64,000 nucleotides of DNA. Source: an uncultured Prevotellaceae bacterium (GTDB lineage: Bacteria > Bacteroidota > Bacteroidia > Bacteroidales > Bacteroidaceae). The DNA lies in NCBI GenBank assembly GCA_902786565.1, contig CADACW010000013.1:53495-117494 (forward strand), written 5' to 3'. The notes beneath the pieces are model-generated. The model saw nothing but the letters and a program-made list of their open reading frames with translations, was not told where the DNA came from and ran no database searches. Shown one piece after another: positions 35,490 through 48,317 of the stretch; positions within the stretch are counted from its first letter, which is position 1, and every line of letters begins with the position of its first letter. The translations under genes were made by a program, and so were the position numbers.

Positions 35490-35505
35490 ATCAATAATCG
35501 TGCCA
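35490..35505 (-). promoter_or_regulatory. Sigma-54-like promoter of the ABC permease operon
   Basis: Minus-strand TGGCACG-ATTA-TTGAT: the -24 block is a perfect consensus match, spacing is exact, and the -12 block has one mismatch. It lies 37 bp from the permease ATG. The nearer palindrome starts 55 bp upstream, the same distance as at tolC. Confidence 0.75.
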
Positions 35506-35516
35506 AAACGGCAAAG

Positions 35517-35548
35517 CGCTGATTCTGTGTAAGATAACAAAATCAGCG
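35517..35548 (-). terminator. Hairpin after the histidine kinase gene
   Basis: Arms at 35517-35527 and 35538-35548 match in 10 of 11 positions (CGCTGATTYTG form) around a 10-base loop. It probably ends the regulator/kinase transcript; it lies between the palindromes and the sigma-54-like promoter. Confidence 0.5.
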
Positions 35549-35560
35549 TTCACCCGTCTG

Positions 35561-35596
35561 CGTGCGCTTCCGCTCGTAGGTGTGCGGAATTGCACA
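35561..35596 (-). promoter_or_regulatory. Paired 16-bp palindromes upstream of the ABC permease operon
   Basis: CGTGCGCTTCCGCTCG at 35561-35576 (one mismatch in the right arm) and TGTGCGGAATTGCACA at 35581-35596, starts 20 bp apart. Same YGTGC-N6-GCACR form as the pairs at 24797 and 38206. Confidence 0.75.
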
Positions 35597-35608
35597 GACA
35601 CATTCTGA

Positions 35609-36688
35609 TTAGCAGGAAACAGATGGCAGCGAGATGGTGAACGTGGTGCCCCTACCCTCCTGGCTGTCTACGCGGATGGTGCCTCCGTGCTTCAGGATGA
35701 TCTGGCGGCAGAGGGCGAGGCCGATGCCCGTGCCGGCGGGCTTGGTGGTGAAGAAGGGGATGAAGGCGTGGGCGATGACGTCGGGCGACATGCCGCTGCC
35801 ATTGTCCTTGATGCGGATTCCGCCCTCGCTGTCGGCAGAGAGCAGCACCTCTGTGGCTCCACTCTCACAGGCATTACGCACAAGGTTGATGAGCACCTGC
35901 TCCATCTGTGAGCGGTCGGCCGTCAACTGTGCCTCGCCTTGGATCTTTACTTGTGGGTAGAGTCCTGTGATATGCTCAAAGAGTTCGTTGGCGGGGAAAG
36001 TCGTCTTTACAGGCGTTTTGATGCGCGTCAGCTGGCGGTAGCTCTCCACAAAGTCGAGGAGCGCGTGGCAGCGGCGGTTGATGACGGCAAAGGCTTCGTT
36101 CTCGTTGGTCAGTGTCTCGCTGATGGAGATGATGGGCGTCAGCGAGTTCATGATCTCGTGGGTGAGCACACGGATGAGCTGTTGCCATGCTTCCATCTCC
36201 TGCCGCTGCATGAGTGCAGACACATCCTTCAGCGCCACTACCAGTCGACGCTGCCCGTCGATGCGCAGCAGCACGGTGGAAAGGGCGCAGCCGTCGACCA
36301 CGTCGTCGTGATTGGCAATTGCCTGCAGAATCTTTTCGGGAATGAAATCCTCCCCCTTTCGGGAGGATATGAGGGGTGCCCCCGCATGGTTCATCCAGTA
36401 GATGCGCCCGTCGGTGGAGCAGACGAAGAGGGCGGTGTCTACATTCTCCGTCAGCTGACGCAGGTACTGCTGCTGTCGCTCGGCCTCGGCCAGCAGGGTG
36501 TGCAGCTTCTCGTTCTCCTTCTCCGTCTCACGGTAAGCATAGCGCAGATGGCCAATGCGGCCATAAAAAGCGGCGCAAACCGACATCACTGCGACCCCGA
36601 GCGCAATGGAGGACCACACCAGATGGGCATGTATGCTGACAGCCAGACACGCCATCAGGCCCACGATTGATACGATATACCTTTTCAC
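35609..36688 (-). CDS. Sensor histidine kinase, NtrB-like
   Basis: 359 residues. Two short N-terminal membrane helices (about 4-22 and 26-42) with almost no periplasmic loop, a coiled coil, a PAS-like domain (TENVDTALFVCSTDGRIYWMNHAG), then a HisKA-type H-box RVLTHEIMNSLTPI and HATPase motifs NLVRNACESGA, DNGSGM, FFTTKPAGTGIGLALC. The minimal periplasmic part suggests an internal or in-membrane signal. It follows the response regulator gene by 39 bp, which hold a perfect small hairpin. A GC-rich microrepeat (36344-36365) lies in frame in the PAS domain. Confidence 0.92.
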   Translation of the reverse strand: MKRYIVSIVGLMACLAVSIHAHLVWSSIALGVAVMSVCAAFYGRIGHLRYAYRETEKENEKLHTLLAEAERQQQYLRQLTENVDTALFVCSTDGRIYWMNHAGAPLISSRKGEDFIPEKILQAIANHDDVVDGCALSTVLLRIDGQRRLVVALKDVSALMQRQEMEAWQQLIRVLTHEIMNSLTPIISISETLTNENEAFAVINRRCHALLDFVESYRQLTRIKTPVKTTFPANELFEHITGLYPQVKIQGEAQLTADRSQMEQVLINLVRNACESGATEVLLSADSEGGIRIKDNGSGMSPDVIAHAFIPFFTTKPAGTGIGLALCRQIILKHGGTIRVDSQEGRGTTFTISLPSVSC

Positions 36689-36703
36689 TTTTCTGTCACG
36701 TAT

Positions 36704-36722
36704 GTTGCGATATCATCGCAAC
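36704..36722. repeat. Hairpin GTTGCGAT-ATC-ATCGCAAC between regulator and kinase genes
   Basis: Perfect 8-bp arms and a 3-base loop in the 39-bp spacer. It may tune expression of the kinase relative to the regulator. Confidence 0.65.
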
Positions 36723-36727
36723 CCCTT

Positions 36728-38098
36728 TCAACTTTTGTTCAGCTTTCGGTAGAGTGCAAACCTGGTGATGCCCAACAGCTCGGCGGCCCGTGTCACATTG
36801 CCGCCGGCTATCTGCATAGCACGCTCGATGGCCTCCTGCTCCAGACGTTCCAAGTTCAGCGTTGGCGTCGGGCAGGTGCGGTGCGCCGGCTCCTGCAGCA
36901 CGAAGTCGGGGGCACAGAGCGCCGGCCCCTTGCACAGCAGCACGGCCCGTTCCACGGCGTGCATCAGTTCACGCACATTGCCCGGCCACGCATGGCGCAG
37001 CAGGCGCTGGCGGGCATCGCGGTTGAGCGTCTTCACCACTTTATTATATTTATGGGCGTAGGTCTTCAGGAAATGCTCGGCCAGCAGGATGATGTCTTCG
37101 CCGCGCTCACGCAATGGGGGGATGGTAATCTCGATGGTGTTGATGCGGTAGAGCAGGTCTTCGCGGAAACGCCCTTCGGCCACCTCGCCGTGTATGTCGG
37201 CATTGGTGGCACAGATGAGGCGCACGTCGATGGGCGTCGACTGCGTGCTGCCCAGACGCGAAATCTCACGACGCTCCAGGGCTGCCAACAGCTTGGCCTG
37301 GAGGGGCAGCGGCAGATTGCCTATTTCGTCGAGGAAGAGGGTGCCGCCACTGGCCGTCTCCATGCGTCCGGCCTTGGCTTTGAGCGCGCCGGTGAACGCC
37401 CCTTTCTCGTAGCCGAAGAGTTCGCTCTCGAACAGCTGTTCGGGCACGCTGCCCAGGTCGATGCTGACAAAAGGCTTGGCAGCCCGGCCGGAGAGGACGC
37501 ACAAATGGCGGGCCATCACGTCCTTGCCTGTGCCGTTCTCGCCAAGTATGAGCACATTGGCATCGGTCGGGGCCACCTGTGCCACCGTCTGCAGCACCCG
37601 TTGCATCACGGGGCTCTCGCCGATGATGACGGGTACAGCCGTGGCCCCGAAAGGCGATGCCGCCACCTCCATGCGCTGCTCCAGCAGCCGGTTCTTGTGC
37701 CTTTCGGTGCTGAGTTCTATGCCCGCAAAGAGGGTGGCCAGCAGTTTGGAGTTGTCCCACGGCTTGGTGATGAAGTCGGTGGCGCCGCTCTTCAGCGCCC
37801 GCACCGCCTTGTCGGCATCGGCATAGGCGGTCATGAGGATGACCACGGCCTGTGCATCGCGGTGCAGGATATGCTCCAGCCACTCGAAGCCCTCCTCGCC
37901 GCTGATGGCGTCGCGGCGGAAGTTCATGTCGAGCAGCACCACGTCAGGATGCAACGAGTCGTAGAACCGGTCTATCTGCTCCGGGGCCTTGGCCACTCGC
38001 ACATCCTCCACCAGCGGTTTAAGCAGCAGGTTCAGCGCAAAGAGGATGTCCTCGTTGTCGTCGACCACGAGCACCCGGCCCGTCTTCTTTTCTTCCAT
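36728..38098 (-). CDS. NtrC-family sigma-54-dependent response regulator
   Basis: 456 residues. Receiver domain about 1-125 with VLVVDDNEDILFAL and phospho-acceptor Asp in VVLLDMNFRRD. AAA+ domain about 145-375 with Walker A LGENGTGKDVMARHL, the sigma-54 contact loop YEKGAFTGALKAK and GGTLFLDEIGNLPL. C-terminal Fis-type helix-turn-helix NVTRAAELLGITRFALYRKL. I start at MEEKKTGRVL; the open frame continues upstream from a GTG at 38242 but would run over the palindrome pair and the promoter. It probably controls the ABC operon and tolC-hlyD through the paired palindromes, and its own gene. Confidence 0.95.
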   Translation of the reverse strand: MEEKKTGRVLVVDDNEDILFALNLLLKPLVEDVRVAKAPEQIDRFYDSLHPDVVLLDMNFRRDAISGEEGFEWLEHILHRDAQAVVILMTAYADADKAVRALKSGATDFITKPWDNSKLLATLFAGIELSTERHKNRLLEQRMEVAASPFGATAVPVIIGESPVMQRVLQTVAQVAPTDANVLILGENGTGKDVMARHLCVLSGRAAKPFVSIDLGSVPEQLFESELFGYEKGAFTGALKAKAGRMETASGGTLFLDEIGNLPLPLQAKLLAALERREISRLGSTQSTPIDVRLICATNADIHGEVAEGRFREDLLYRINTIEITIPPLRERGEDIILLAEHFLKTYAHKYNKVVKTLNRDARQRLLRHAWPGNVRELMHAVERAVLLCKGPALCAPDFVLQEPAHRTCPTPTLNLERLEQEAIERAMQIAGGNVTRAAELLGITRFALYRKLNKS

Positions 38099-38127
38099 CT
38101 TCTTTCTGGTTTTTCCTTTATCGACGG

Positions 38128-38135
38128 CAAAGATA
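38128..38135 (-). promoter_or_regulatory. -7 element upstream of the response regulator
   Basis: Minus-strand TATCTTTG, 30 bp before the ATG at 38098. No clear -33 block at the right distance. It offers a sigma-70 alternative to the weak sigma-54-like site just upstream. Confidence 0.45.
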
Positions 38136-38168
38136 AAGAAAAAAATCCACTTGGCCACCACTTTCGCC

Positions 38169-38184
38169 AACAAAAAGTGAGCCA
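38169..38184 (-). promoter_or_regulatory. Weak sigma-54-like element upstream of the response regulator
   Basis: Minus-strand TGGCTCA-CTTT-TTGTT: key GG and TTG positions and spacing fit, other positions are weaker than at the other two promoters. Here the nearer palindrome is only 21 bp away. Confidence 0.35.
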
Positions 38185-38205
38185 ATGCCCCAAGTGCACC
38201 GATTT

Positions 38206-38241
38206 TGTGCACATCCGCACAATGATGTGCGATAACGCACA
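38206..38241 (-). promoter_or_regulatory. Paired 16-bp palindromes upstream of the response regulator
   Basis: TGTGCACATCCGCACA at 38206-38221 and TGTGCGATAACGCACA at 38226-38241, starts 20 bp apart. They fit the same YGTGC-N6-GCACR form as those upstream of tolC and of the ABC permeases. Confidence 0.75.
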
Positions 38242-38545
38242 CCCGCAGACAAAATTCAGTCCGCCCGCAGATAAAAGTCCGTCCGCCCGGAACAAAAAGG
38301 GTCGAAGGCCGGATATAAACTTAATGGGTCGACGTAATTTATTTAAATTACGACGAAATTTATATAAATTACGACGTAATTTATCTGAATTACGACGTAA
38401 TTTAAGTTTTATGTCCGGGCGAAAGATGTTTTAGCTACGGGGGCCGACACGTTTTTCTGCGGGCACACCATATTTATATATAAGGGAACCAGGGCCGAAA
38501 GTAGTTAAAAAATGGTAATCGTGCGGCTTTTACATCTGAAATGAG
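38242..38545. other. Intergenic region between divergent regulator and tig genes
   Basis: No credible gene. It holds a GC-rich stretch (GTCCGCCC repeats at about 38260-38290), an AT-rich tandem palindrome block (38331-38404) enclosed by an outer imperfect inverted repeat (CGCCCGGA near 38285, TCCGGGCG near 38414), and then the tig promoter. Confidence 0.7.
38331..38404. repeat. 21-bp tandem palindromic repeats, 3.5 copies
   Basis: Units start at 38331, 38352, 38373 and (partial) 38394 with core GACGTAATTTA-N-AATTAC. Each unit is itself nearly palindromic (GTAATTTA/TAAATTAC). The spacing is constant and there are no unique spacers, so it is not a CRISPR array. Confidence 0.9.
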
Positions 38546-38553
38546 TAATTTTG
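38546..38553 (+). promoter_or_regulatory. -7 element of the tig promoter
   Basis: TAATTTTG, 45 bp before the tig ATG. A T-run lies near the -33 position but no exact TTTG. Confidence 0.5.
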
Positions 38554-38598
38554 CAGCCAATTTGAAATACGATAATCGCTAAATCATTAATTACAGAG

Positions 38599-39954
38599 AT
38601 GAATATCCAGTTTGAATGTGCCGACAAAATCAACGGCGTGATGACCATCACCCTTGAAAAGGCAGACTACCAGGATGCGGTAGACAAGAGATTGAAAGAG
38701 TTTCGCAAGAAGGCCAACATGCCCGGCTTCCGTCCCGGCATGGTGCCCATGGGCCTCATCAAGAAGCAGTATGGCACTGCTGTGAAAGTGGAAGAGGTGA
38801 ACCGTCTGCTGGGCGAAAAGCTCAACGGCTACATCCGCGACAACAAGATACACATGCTGGGAGAGCCGCTGCCCAACCAGGAGCGCCAGCACCCCCAGGA
38901 CCTGCAGGGCGACGGTCCCCTGGAGTTCGTGTTCGACATTGCCGTAGCTCCCGAGTTCGACGCTACGCTGACCGACAAGGACACCATTGACTATTATGAG
39001 ATAAAGGCCGACGACAAGGCCATCGACGAGCAGGTGCGCATGATTGCCGCGCAGCACGGCCAGATGGTGGAGGCCCAGGAGTGGAGCGGCAACGACACGC
39101 TGACCGGCGACCTGCGCCAGCTGGACGCCGAGGGCAACACCCTGGAAGGCGGCATCACCACCGAGGGCGGCATCATCATGCCCTCGTACATCAAGGGTGA
39201 AGACGAGAAGAAGAAGTTCGACGGTGCCAAGCCCGGCGACATCATCGTGTTCAACCCCCGCAAGGCTTACCCCGACAACGATGCCGAGGTGGCCGGACTG
39301 CTGAAGATGGACAAGGAGAAGGTGAAGGACGTGGACAGCGACTTCAGCTTCCAGGTGACCGGCATCCGCCACTTCGAGCCCGCCGCCGTCGACGCCAGCC
39401 TCTTCGAGAAGGTGTTTGGCGAGGGTGTGAAGGACGAGGCCGACTTCCGCCAGCGCATTGCACAGGGCATGGAGCAGCAGATGGCCGCCAACAGCGACTT
39501 CAAGTTCCTCACCGATGTGCGCAACTATCTGGAGCCCCGCGTGGGCGACATGCCTGAGGCTCTGCTGCGCCGCATCATGGTGTACAACAACCGCGAAAAG
39601 CAGAACGCCGAGGAGCTGGTTGACAAGAACTTTGCCGAGGCCATCAAGGACTTGAAGTGGCAGCTCGTGCGCGACCAGTTGGCCGTCAAAGCCGGCATCA
39701 AGGTGGAAGAGGCCGACCTGAAGGCCATTGCCCGCGAGGATGTGCGCCGCCAGTTTGCCAGCTACGGCATGGGCGAAGTGCCCGATGACCTGCTGGACCA
39801 GTATGCCGAGAAGCAGCTCAAGGAGGAGAACGCTGTGCAGAACTACGTGGAGCACGCCGTGAACACCAAGCTGATTCCGTTGCTCAAAGAGACCGTGAAA
39901 CTGAACAAGAAGAGCGTCACCCTGGATGAGTTCCGCAAGCTGTTTGAGGCATAA
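38599..39954 (+). CDS. tig: Trigger factor
   Basis: 451 residues. Ribosome-bound chaperone that shields nascent chains. The N-terminal ribosome-binding domain ends with the signature FRKKANMPGFRPGMVPMGLI (GFRxGxxP). The middle would be the PPIase-like domain, quite divergent here, and the C-terminal half (about 250-451) is the helical chaperone cradle. Length is normal. It precedes clpP-clpX, a conserved bacterial order, but with its own promoter and a separate clpP promoter. Confidence 0.95.
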   Translation: MNIQFECADKINGVMTITLEKADYQDAVDKRLKEFRKKANMPGFRPGMVPMGLIKKQYGTAVKVEEVNRLLGEKLNGYIRDNKIHMLGEPLPNQERQHPQDLQGDGPLEFVFDIAVAPEFDATLTDKDTIDYYEIKADDKAIDEQVRMIAAQHGQMVEAQEWSGNDTLTGDLRQLDAEGNTLEGGITTEGGIIMPSYIKGEDEKKKFDGAKPGDIIVFNPRKAYPDNDAEVAGLLKMDKEKVKDVDSDFSFQVTGIRHFEPAAVDASLFEKVFGEGVKDEADFRQRIAQGMEQQMAANSDFKFLTDVRNYLEPRVGDMPEALLRRIMVYNNREKQNAEELVDKNFAEAIKDLKWQLVRDQLAVKAGIKVEEADLKAIAREDVRRQFASYGMGEVPDDLLDQYAEKQLKEENAVQNYVEHAVNTKLIPLLKETVKLNKKSVTLDEFRKLFEA

Positions 39955-40012
39955 TTCATAAAAATTATCAAGAAAGCGCAAGATTAAGCAAAAAAAATCT
40001 TAAAATAGCAGG

Positions 40013-40072
40013 GGTTATCCACTTTTTTTCGTAACTTTGTATCTACAAAGGAGCCGAAAAGGGTGGATAACC
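40013..40072. promoter_or_regulatory. clpP promoter flanked by an inverted repeat of DnaA-box-like sites
   Basis: The -7 element TAACTTTG is at 40032-40039. Perfect 10-bp arms GGTTATCCAC (40013-40022) and GTGGATAACC (40063-40072) flank it. Each arm contains TTATCCAC, 8 of 9 bases of the DnaA-box consensus TTATNCACA. Confidence 0.55.
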
Positions 40073-40111
40073 TTTTCCTTTGTGGCAAAACAGAACATTA
40101 AATCACTGACT

Positions 40112-40774
40112 ATGAACGATTTCAGAAAATACGCCACACAGCACATGGGGCTCAACGGCCTTGTGCTCGACGACGTGATGAAGGCCCAAGCCCAGTATCT
40201 CAACCCCTACATCCTGGAGGAGCGTCAGCTGAACGTGACCCAGATGGACGTCTTCAGCCGCCTGATGATGGACCGCATCATCTTCCTTGGCACGCAGATT
40301 GACGACTACACCGCCAACACGCTGCAGGCACAGCTGCTCTATCTGGACAGCGTGGACCCCGGCAAGGACATCAGCATCTACATCAACTCGCCCGGCGGCA
40401 GCGTCTACGCCGGCCTGGGCATCTACGACACCATGCAGTTCATATCGAGCGATGTGGCCACCATCTGCACCGGCATGGCCGCCTCGATGGCTGCCGTGCT
40501 CCTCGTGGCCGGCAAGGAGGGCAAACGCTCGGCGCTGAACCACAGCCGCGTGATGATCCACCAGCCGCTGGGCGGCGTGCAGGGCCAGGCCAGCGACATC
40601 GAGATTGAGGCCCGCGAGATACAGAAACTGAAGAAAGAACTCTATACCATCATTGCCCAGCACTCGCACACCGACTACGACAAGGTGTGGGCCGACAGCG
40701 ACCGCAACTACTGGATGACCGCTGAGGAGGCACGCGAATATGGCATGATAGACCAGGTGCTGACGAAGAAATGA
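40112..40774 (+). CDS. clpP: ATP-dependent Clp protease proteolytic subunit
   Basis: 220 residues. Barrel-shaped serine protease subunit; the catalytic Ser is in TGMAASMAA, His in VMIHQPLGG and the Asp comes later. [18 protein letters not shown] is also conserved. I start at [13 protein letters not shown], since an upstream in-frame start would overlap the promoter. The N-terminus is about 20 residues longer than E. coli ClpP, as is common in Bacteroidetes. ATGA overlap with clpX. Confidence 0.96.
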   Translation: MNDFRKYATQHMGLNGLVLDDVMKAQAQYLNPYILEERQLNVTQMDVFSRLMMDRIIFLGTQIDDYTANTLQAQLLYLDSVDPGKDISIYINSPGGSVYAGLGIYDTMQFISSDVATICTGMAASMAAVLLVAGKEGKRSALNHSRVMIHQPLGGVQGQASDIEIEAREIQKLKKELYTIIAQHSHTDYDKVWADSDRNYWMTAEEAREYGMIDQVLTKK

Positions 40775-42000
40775 AGAAGGTGTGTAATTTTTGCGGCCGC
40801 AACGAGCGCGAGGTGAAACTGCTCATTTCGGGCATTAACGGCCACATCTGTGAAGACTGCGCCAGACAGGCTTACGAGATAGTGCGCGAGTCGGGGCTGG
40901 CCGGCAGTGGCAAAGAGAGCAAGCAGACTAGCACCAATGGCGGCTTCGACGGTATGAAAGTGCCGAAGCCCACTGAGATAAAGGCCTATCTGGACCAGTA
41001 CATCATCGGTCAGGACGAGGCAAAACGCTATCTGTCGGTGGCCGTCTACAACCACTATAAACGTCTGGGACAGCCCATAGACAACGACGGTGTGGAGATA
41101 GAGAAGAGCAACATCATCATGGTGGGCCCCACGGGCACCGGCAAGACACTCATGGCCCGCACCATCGCCAAACTGCTCGATGTGCCGTTCACCATTGTCG
41201 ACGCCACGGTCTTTACCGAGGCCGGCTACGTGGGCGAAGACGTGGAGAGCATTCTCTCCCGACTGCTGCAAGTGGCCGACTACAACGTTGAGGCCACCCA
41301 GCGCGGCATCGTCTTCATTGACGAGATTGACAAGATTGCACGCAAGGCCGACAACCCCTCTATCACCCGCGACGTCAGCGGCGAAGGGGTGCAGCAGGGA
41401 CTGCTGAAACTGCTCGAAGGCACCGCCGTGAACGTGCCGCCAAAGGGTGGGCGCAAGCATCCCGACCAGGAATACATATCGGTAGACACGCGCAACATCC
41501 TCTTCATCTGCGGCGGCGCCTTCGACGGCATTGAGCGCAAGATAGCCCAGCGGCTCAACACCCATACAGTGGGCTACAACTCGGTGCAGAACGTGCGCAA
41601 GATAGACAAGGACGACATGATGAAGTATGTGCAGCCGCAAGACCTCAAGTCATTCGGACTGATACCCGAAATCATCGGTCGTTTGCCCGTGCTCACCTAT
41701 CTGAACCCGCTGGACCGTGCGGCCCTGGAGCGCATACTGCTGGAGCCGAAGAACTCTATCGTGAAGCAGTATCAGAAGCTGTTCCAGATGGACGGCATTG
41801 CGCTCACCTTCTCGGAAGAGGCGCTCAACATCATCGTGGACAAGGCCGTGGAGTACAAACTCGGCGCCAGAGGTCTGCGCTCCATCGTGGAGAGCGTGAT
41901 GACCGAAGCCATGTTTGAAGTGCCGTCGAAGAAGGTGGACAAGTTTGAAGTGACCGCCGACTACGTCAAGGAGCAACTGGGAAAATCACATTTGGAATAA
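40771..42000 (+). CDS. clpX: ATP-dependent Clp protease ATP-binding subunit ClpX
   Basis: 409 residues. N-terminal zinc-binding domain ([17 protein letters not shown] ... CEDC), AAA+ unfoldase with Walker [16 protein letters not shown], Walker [12 protein letters not shown], pore loop GYVGEDVES and the ClpP-contact region. Delivers unfolded substrates to ClpP. The start overlaps the clpP stop, so both are co-translated. Confidence 0.97.
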   Translation: MKKVCNFCGRNEREVKLLISGINGHICEDCARQAYEIVRESGLAGSGKESKQTSTNGGFDGMKVPKPTEIKAYLDQYIIGQDEAKRYLSVAVYNHYKRLGQPIDNDGVEIEKSNIIMVGPTGTGKTLMARTIAKLLDVPFTIVDATVFTEAGYVGEDVESILSRLLQVADYNVEATQRGIVFIDEIDKIARKADNPSITRDVSGEGVQQGLLKLLEGTAVNVPPKGGRKHPDQEYISVDTRNILFICGGAFDGIERKIAQRLNTHTVGYNSVQNVRKIDKDDMMKYVQPQDLKSFGLIPEIIGRLPVLTYLNPLDRAALERILLEPKNSIVKQYQKLFQMDGIALTFSEEALNIIVDKAVEYKLGARGLRSIVESVMTEAMFEVPSKKVDKFEVTADYVKEQLGKSHLE

Positions 42001-42027
42001 TCACTAAGCTGTCAATGAAAGGAGCTT

Positions 42028-47368
<5,341 letters not shown>

Positions 47369-47388
47369 AACATATTATCGCTGATAAG

Positions 47389-47430
47389 GCTCCATTTTCC
47401 ATAACAAAGAGGAAAATGGAGCTTTTTTTT
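47389..47430 (+). terminator. Rho-independent terminator after the GH2 gene
   Basis: GCTCCATTTTCC and GGAAAATGGAGC, perfect 12-bp arms around a 10-base loop, followed by eight Ts. Confidence 0.95.
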
Positions 47431-47450
47431 GTCATTTTATTCAACAAAAG

Positions 47451-47482
47451 TTTGGAAGTTATTGAATATATTCGTATATTTG
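47451..47482 (+). promoter_or_regulatory. Bacteroidetes-type promoter for the beta-barrel gene
   Basis: TTTG at 47451-47454, 20 bp, TATATTTG at 47475-47482. Confidence 0.8.
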
Positions 47483-47528
47483 CCCTGCCTAAACAATTTA
47501 TTATTAATCACTTTAAATCATTTAGCGT

Positions 47529-48143
47529 ATGAAAAAGTATTTAATGATTGTTTGCATGATGCTCATCAGCACAGCAACATTTGCTCAGCAGGGTTCAACA
47601 TTCGTAGGAGCCAACGTGAACTACGGCTTGCACAAGAACTACAAGAACTTCGGTATCGGCGCCAAGGTTCAGTATGAGTTCATCGACAATTGGCGTGCTG
47701 AGGCTTCCGGCAACTATTTCTTCAAGAAAGACTACTGCACGATGTGGGACGTCAACCTGAACGTCCACTATCTGATTCACGCTACCGACAAGCTCAACTT
47801 CTATCCTCTGGCAGGTCTGACACTGCTTGGTTCAAAAATAAGTGGAAGTGATGTCATTAGCGATTCTTACAATGACGCGCTTGCCATTGCTGCTGGCGCT
47901 CTGGGGATGACAGTATCTGAATATAAGGCTTATGCCCAGCAGATGGGAATCAACATTGACCAGTATATGAATCAGGCCACCAGTTCTGCCGACACATCTG
48001 AGTCAAAGTTCGGTTTCAACGTCGGAGCAGGTATTGAGTACTCAATTACTCCGACCATCAAGATCAACTTCGAGGCAAAGTATCAGTATGCGAAGCACTA
48101 CGACCGTCCCGTCCTTTCCGCTGGCATTGCCTTTGCCCTCTGA
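47529..48143 (+). CDS. Small outer-membrane beta-barrel protein
   Basis: 204 residues with a signal peptide (KKYLMIVCMMLISTATFAQ). Eight-strand-like pattern: VGANVNYGLHKNY, NFGIGAKVQYEFI, WRAEASGNYFF, WDVNLNVHYLI and the last strand SAGIAFAL. A loop of about 55 residues (SKISGSDVIS to ADTSESKF) interrupts the barrel. OmpA/OmpW-like porin fold; function unknown. Own promoter at 47451-47482. Codon use is a little less GC-rich than the neighbours. Confidence 0.85.
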   Translation: MKKYLMIVCMMLISTATFAQQGSTFVGANVNYGLHKNYKNFGIGAKVQYEFIDNWRAEASGNYFFKKDYCTMWDVNLNVHYLIHATDKLNFYPLAGLTLLGSKISGSDVISDSYNDALAIAAGALGMTVSEYKAYAQQMGINIDQYMNQATSSADTSESKFGFNVGAGIEYSITPTIKINFEAKYQYAKHYDRPVLSAGIAFAL

Positions 48144-48240
48144 CCATTCACAAATGGCAGTCTTACGGGCTGGGAAGCGAAAGTTTCCCGGCCTTTCTTG
48201 TCTCTTTTCCGCCGTCAAATCTCAACAAATAAACCAAAAG

Positions 48241-48272
48241 TTTGGCTGTTTAAGAATTATTGAGTACCTTTG
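48241..48272 (+). promoter_or_regulatory. Bacteroidetes-type promoter for the POT transporter
   Basis: TTTG at 48241-48244, 20 bp, TACCTTTG at 48265-48272. Confidence 0.8.
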
Positions 48273-48317
48273 CCCCCAATATCAAGATTATTAACCAATT
48301 TTAAAAACAACTCAAAA

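Noticed and set aside
35517-35548. Additional activator site of a second type
   Set aside because: The inverted repeat does not occur upstream of tolC or the regulator, and its position fits a terminator for the kinase gene.
38098-38242. Longer response regulator starting with GTG at 38242
   Set aside because: The extension would cover the palindrome pair and promoter elements, and receiver domains start at the MEEKKTGRVL position.
38331-38404. Possible CRISPR array
   Set aside because: Repeats abut directly at 21-bp pitch with no unique spacers and no cas genes nearby.
40013-40072. Replication origin near clpP
   Set aside because: Only two DnaA-box-like sites and no AT-rich unwinding region, dnaA or dnaN; more likely a promoter feature.
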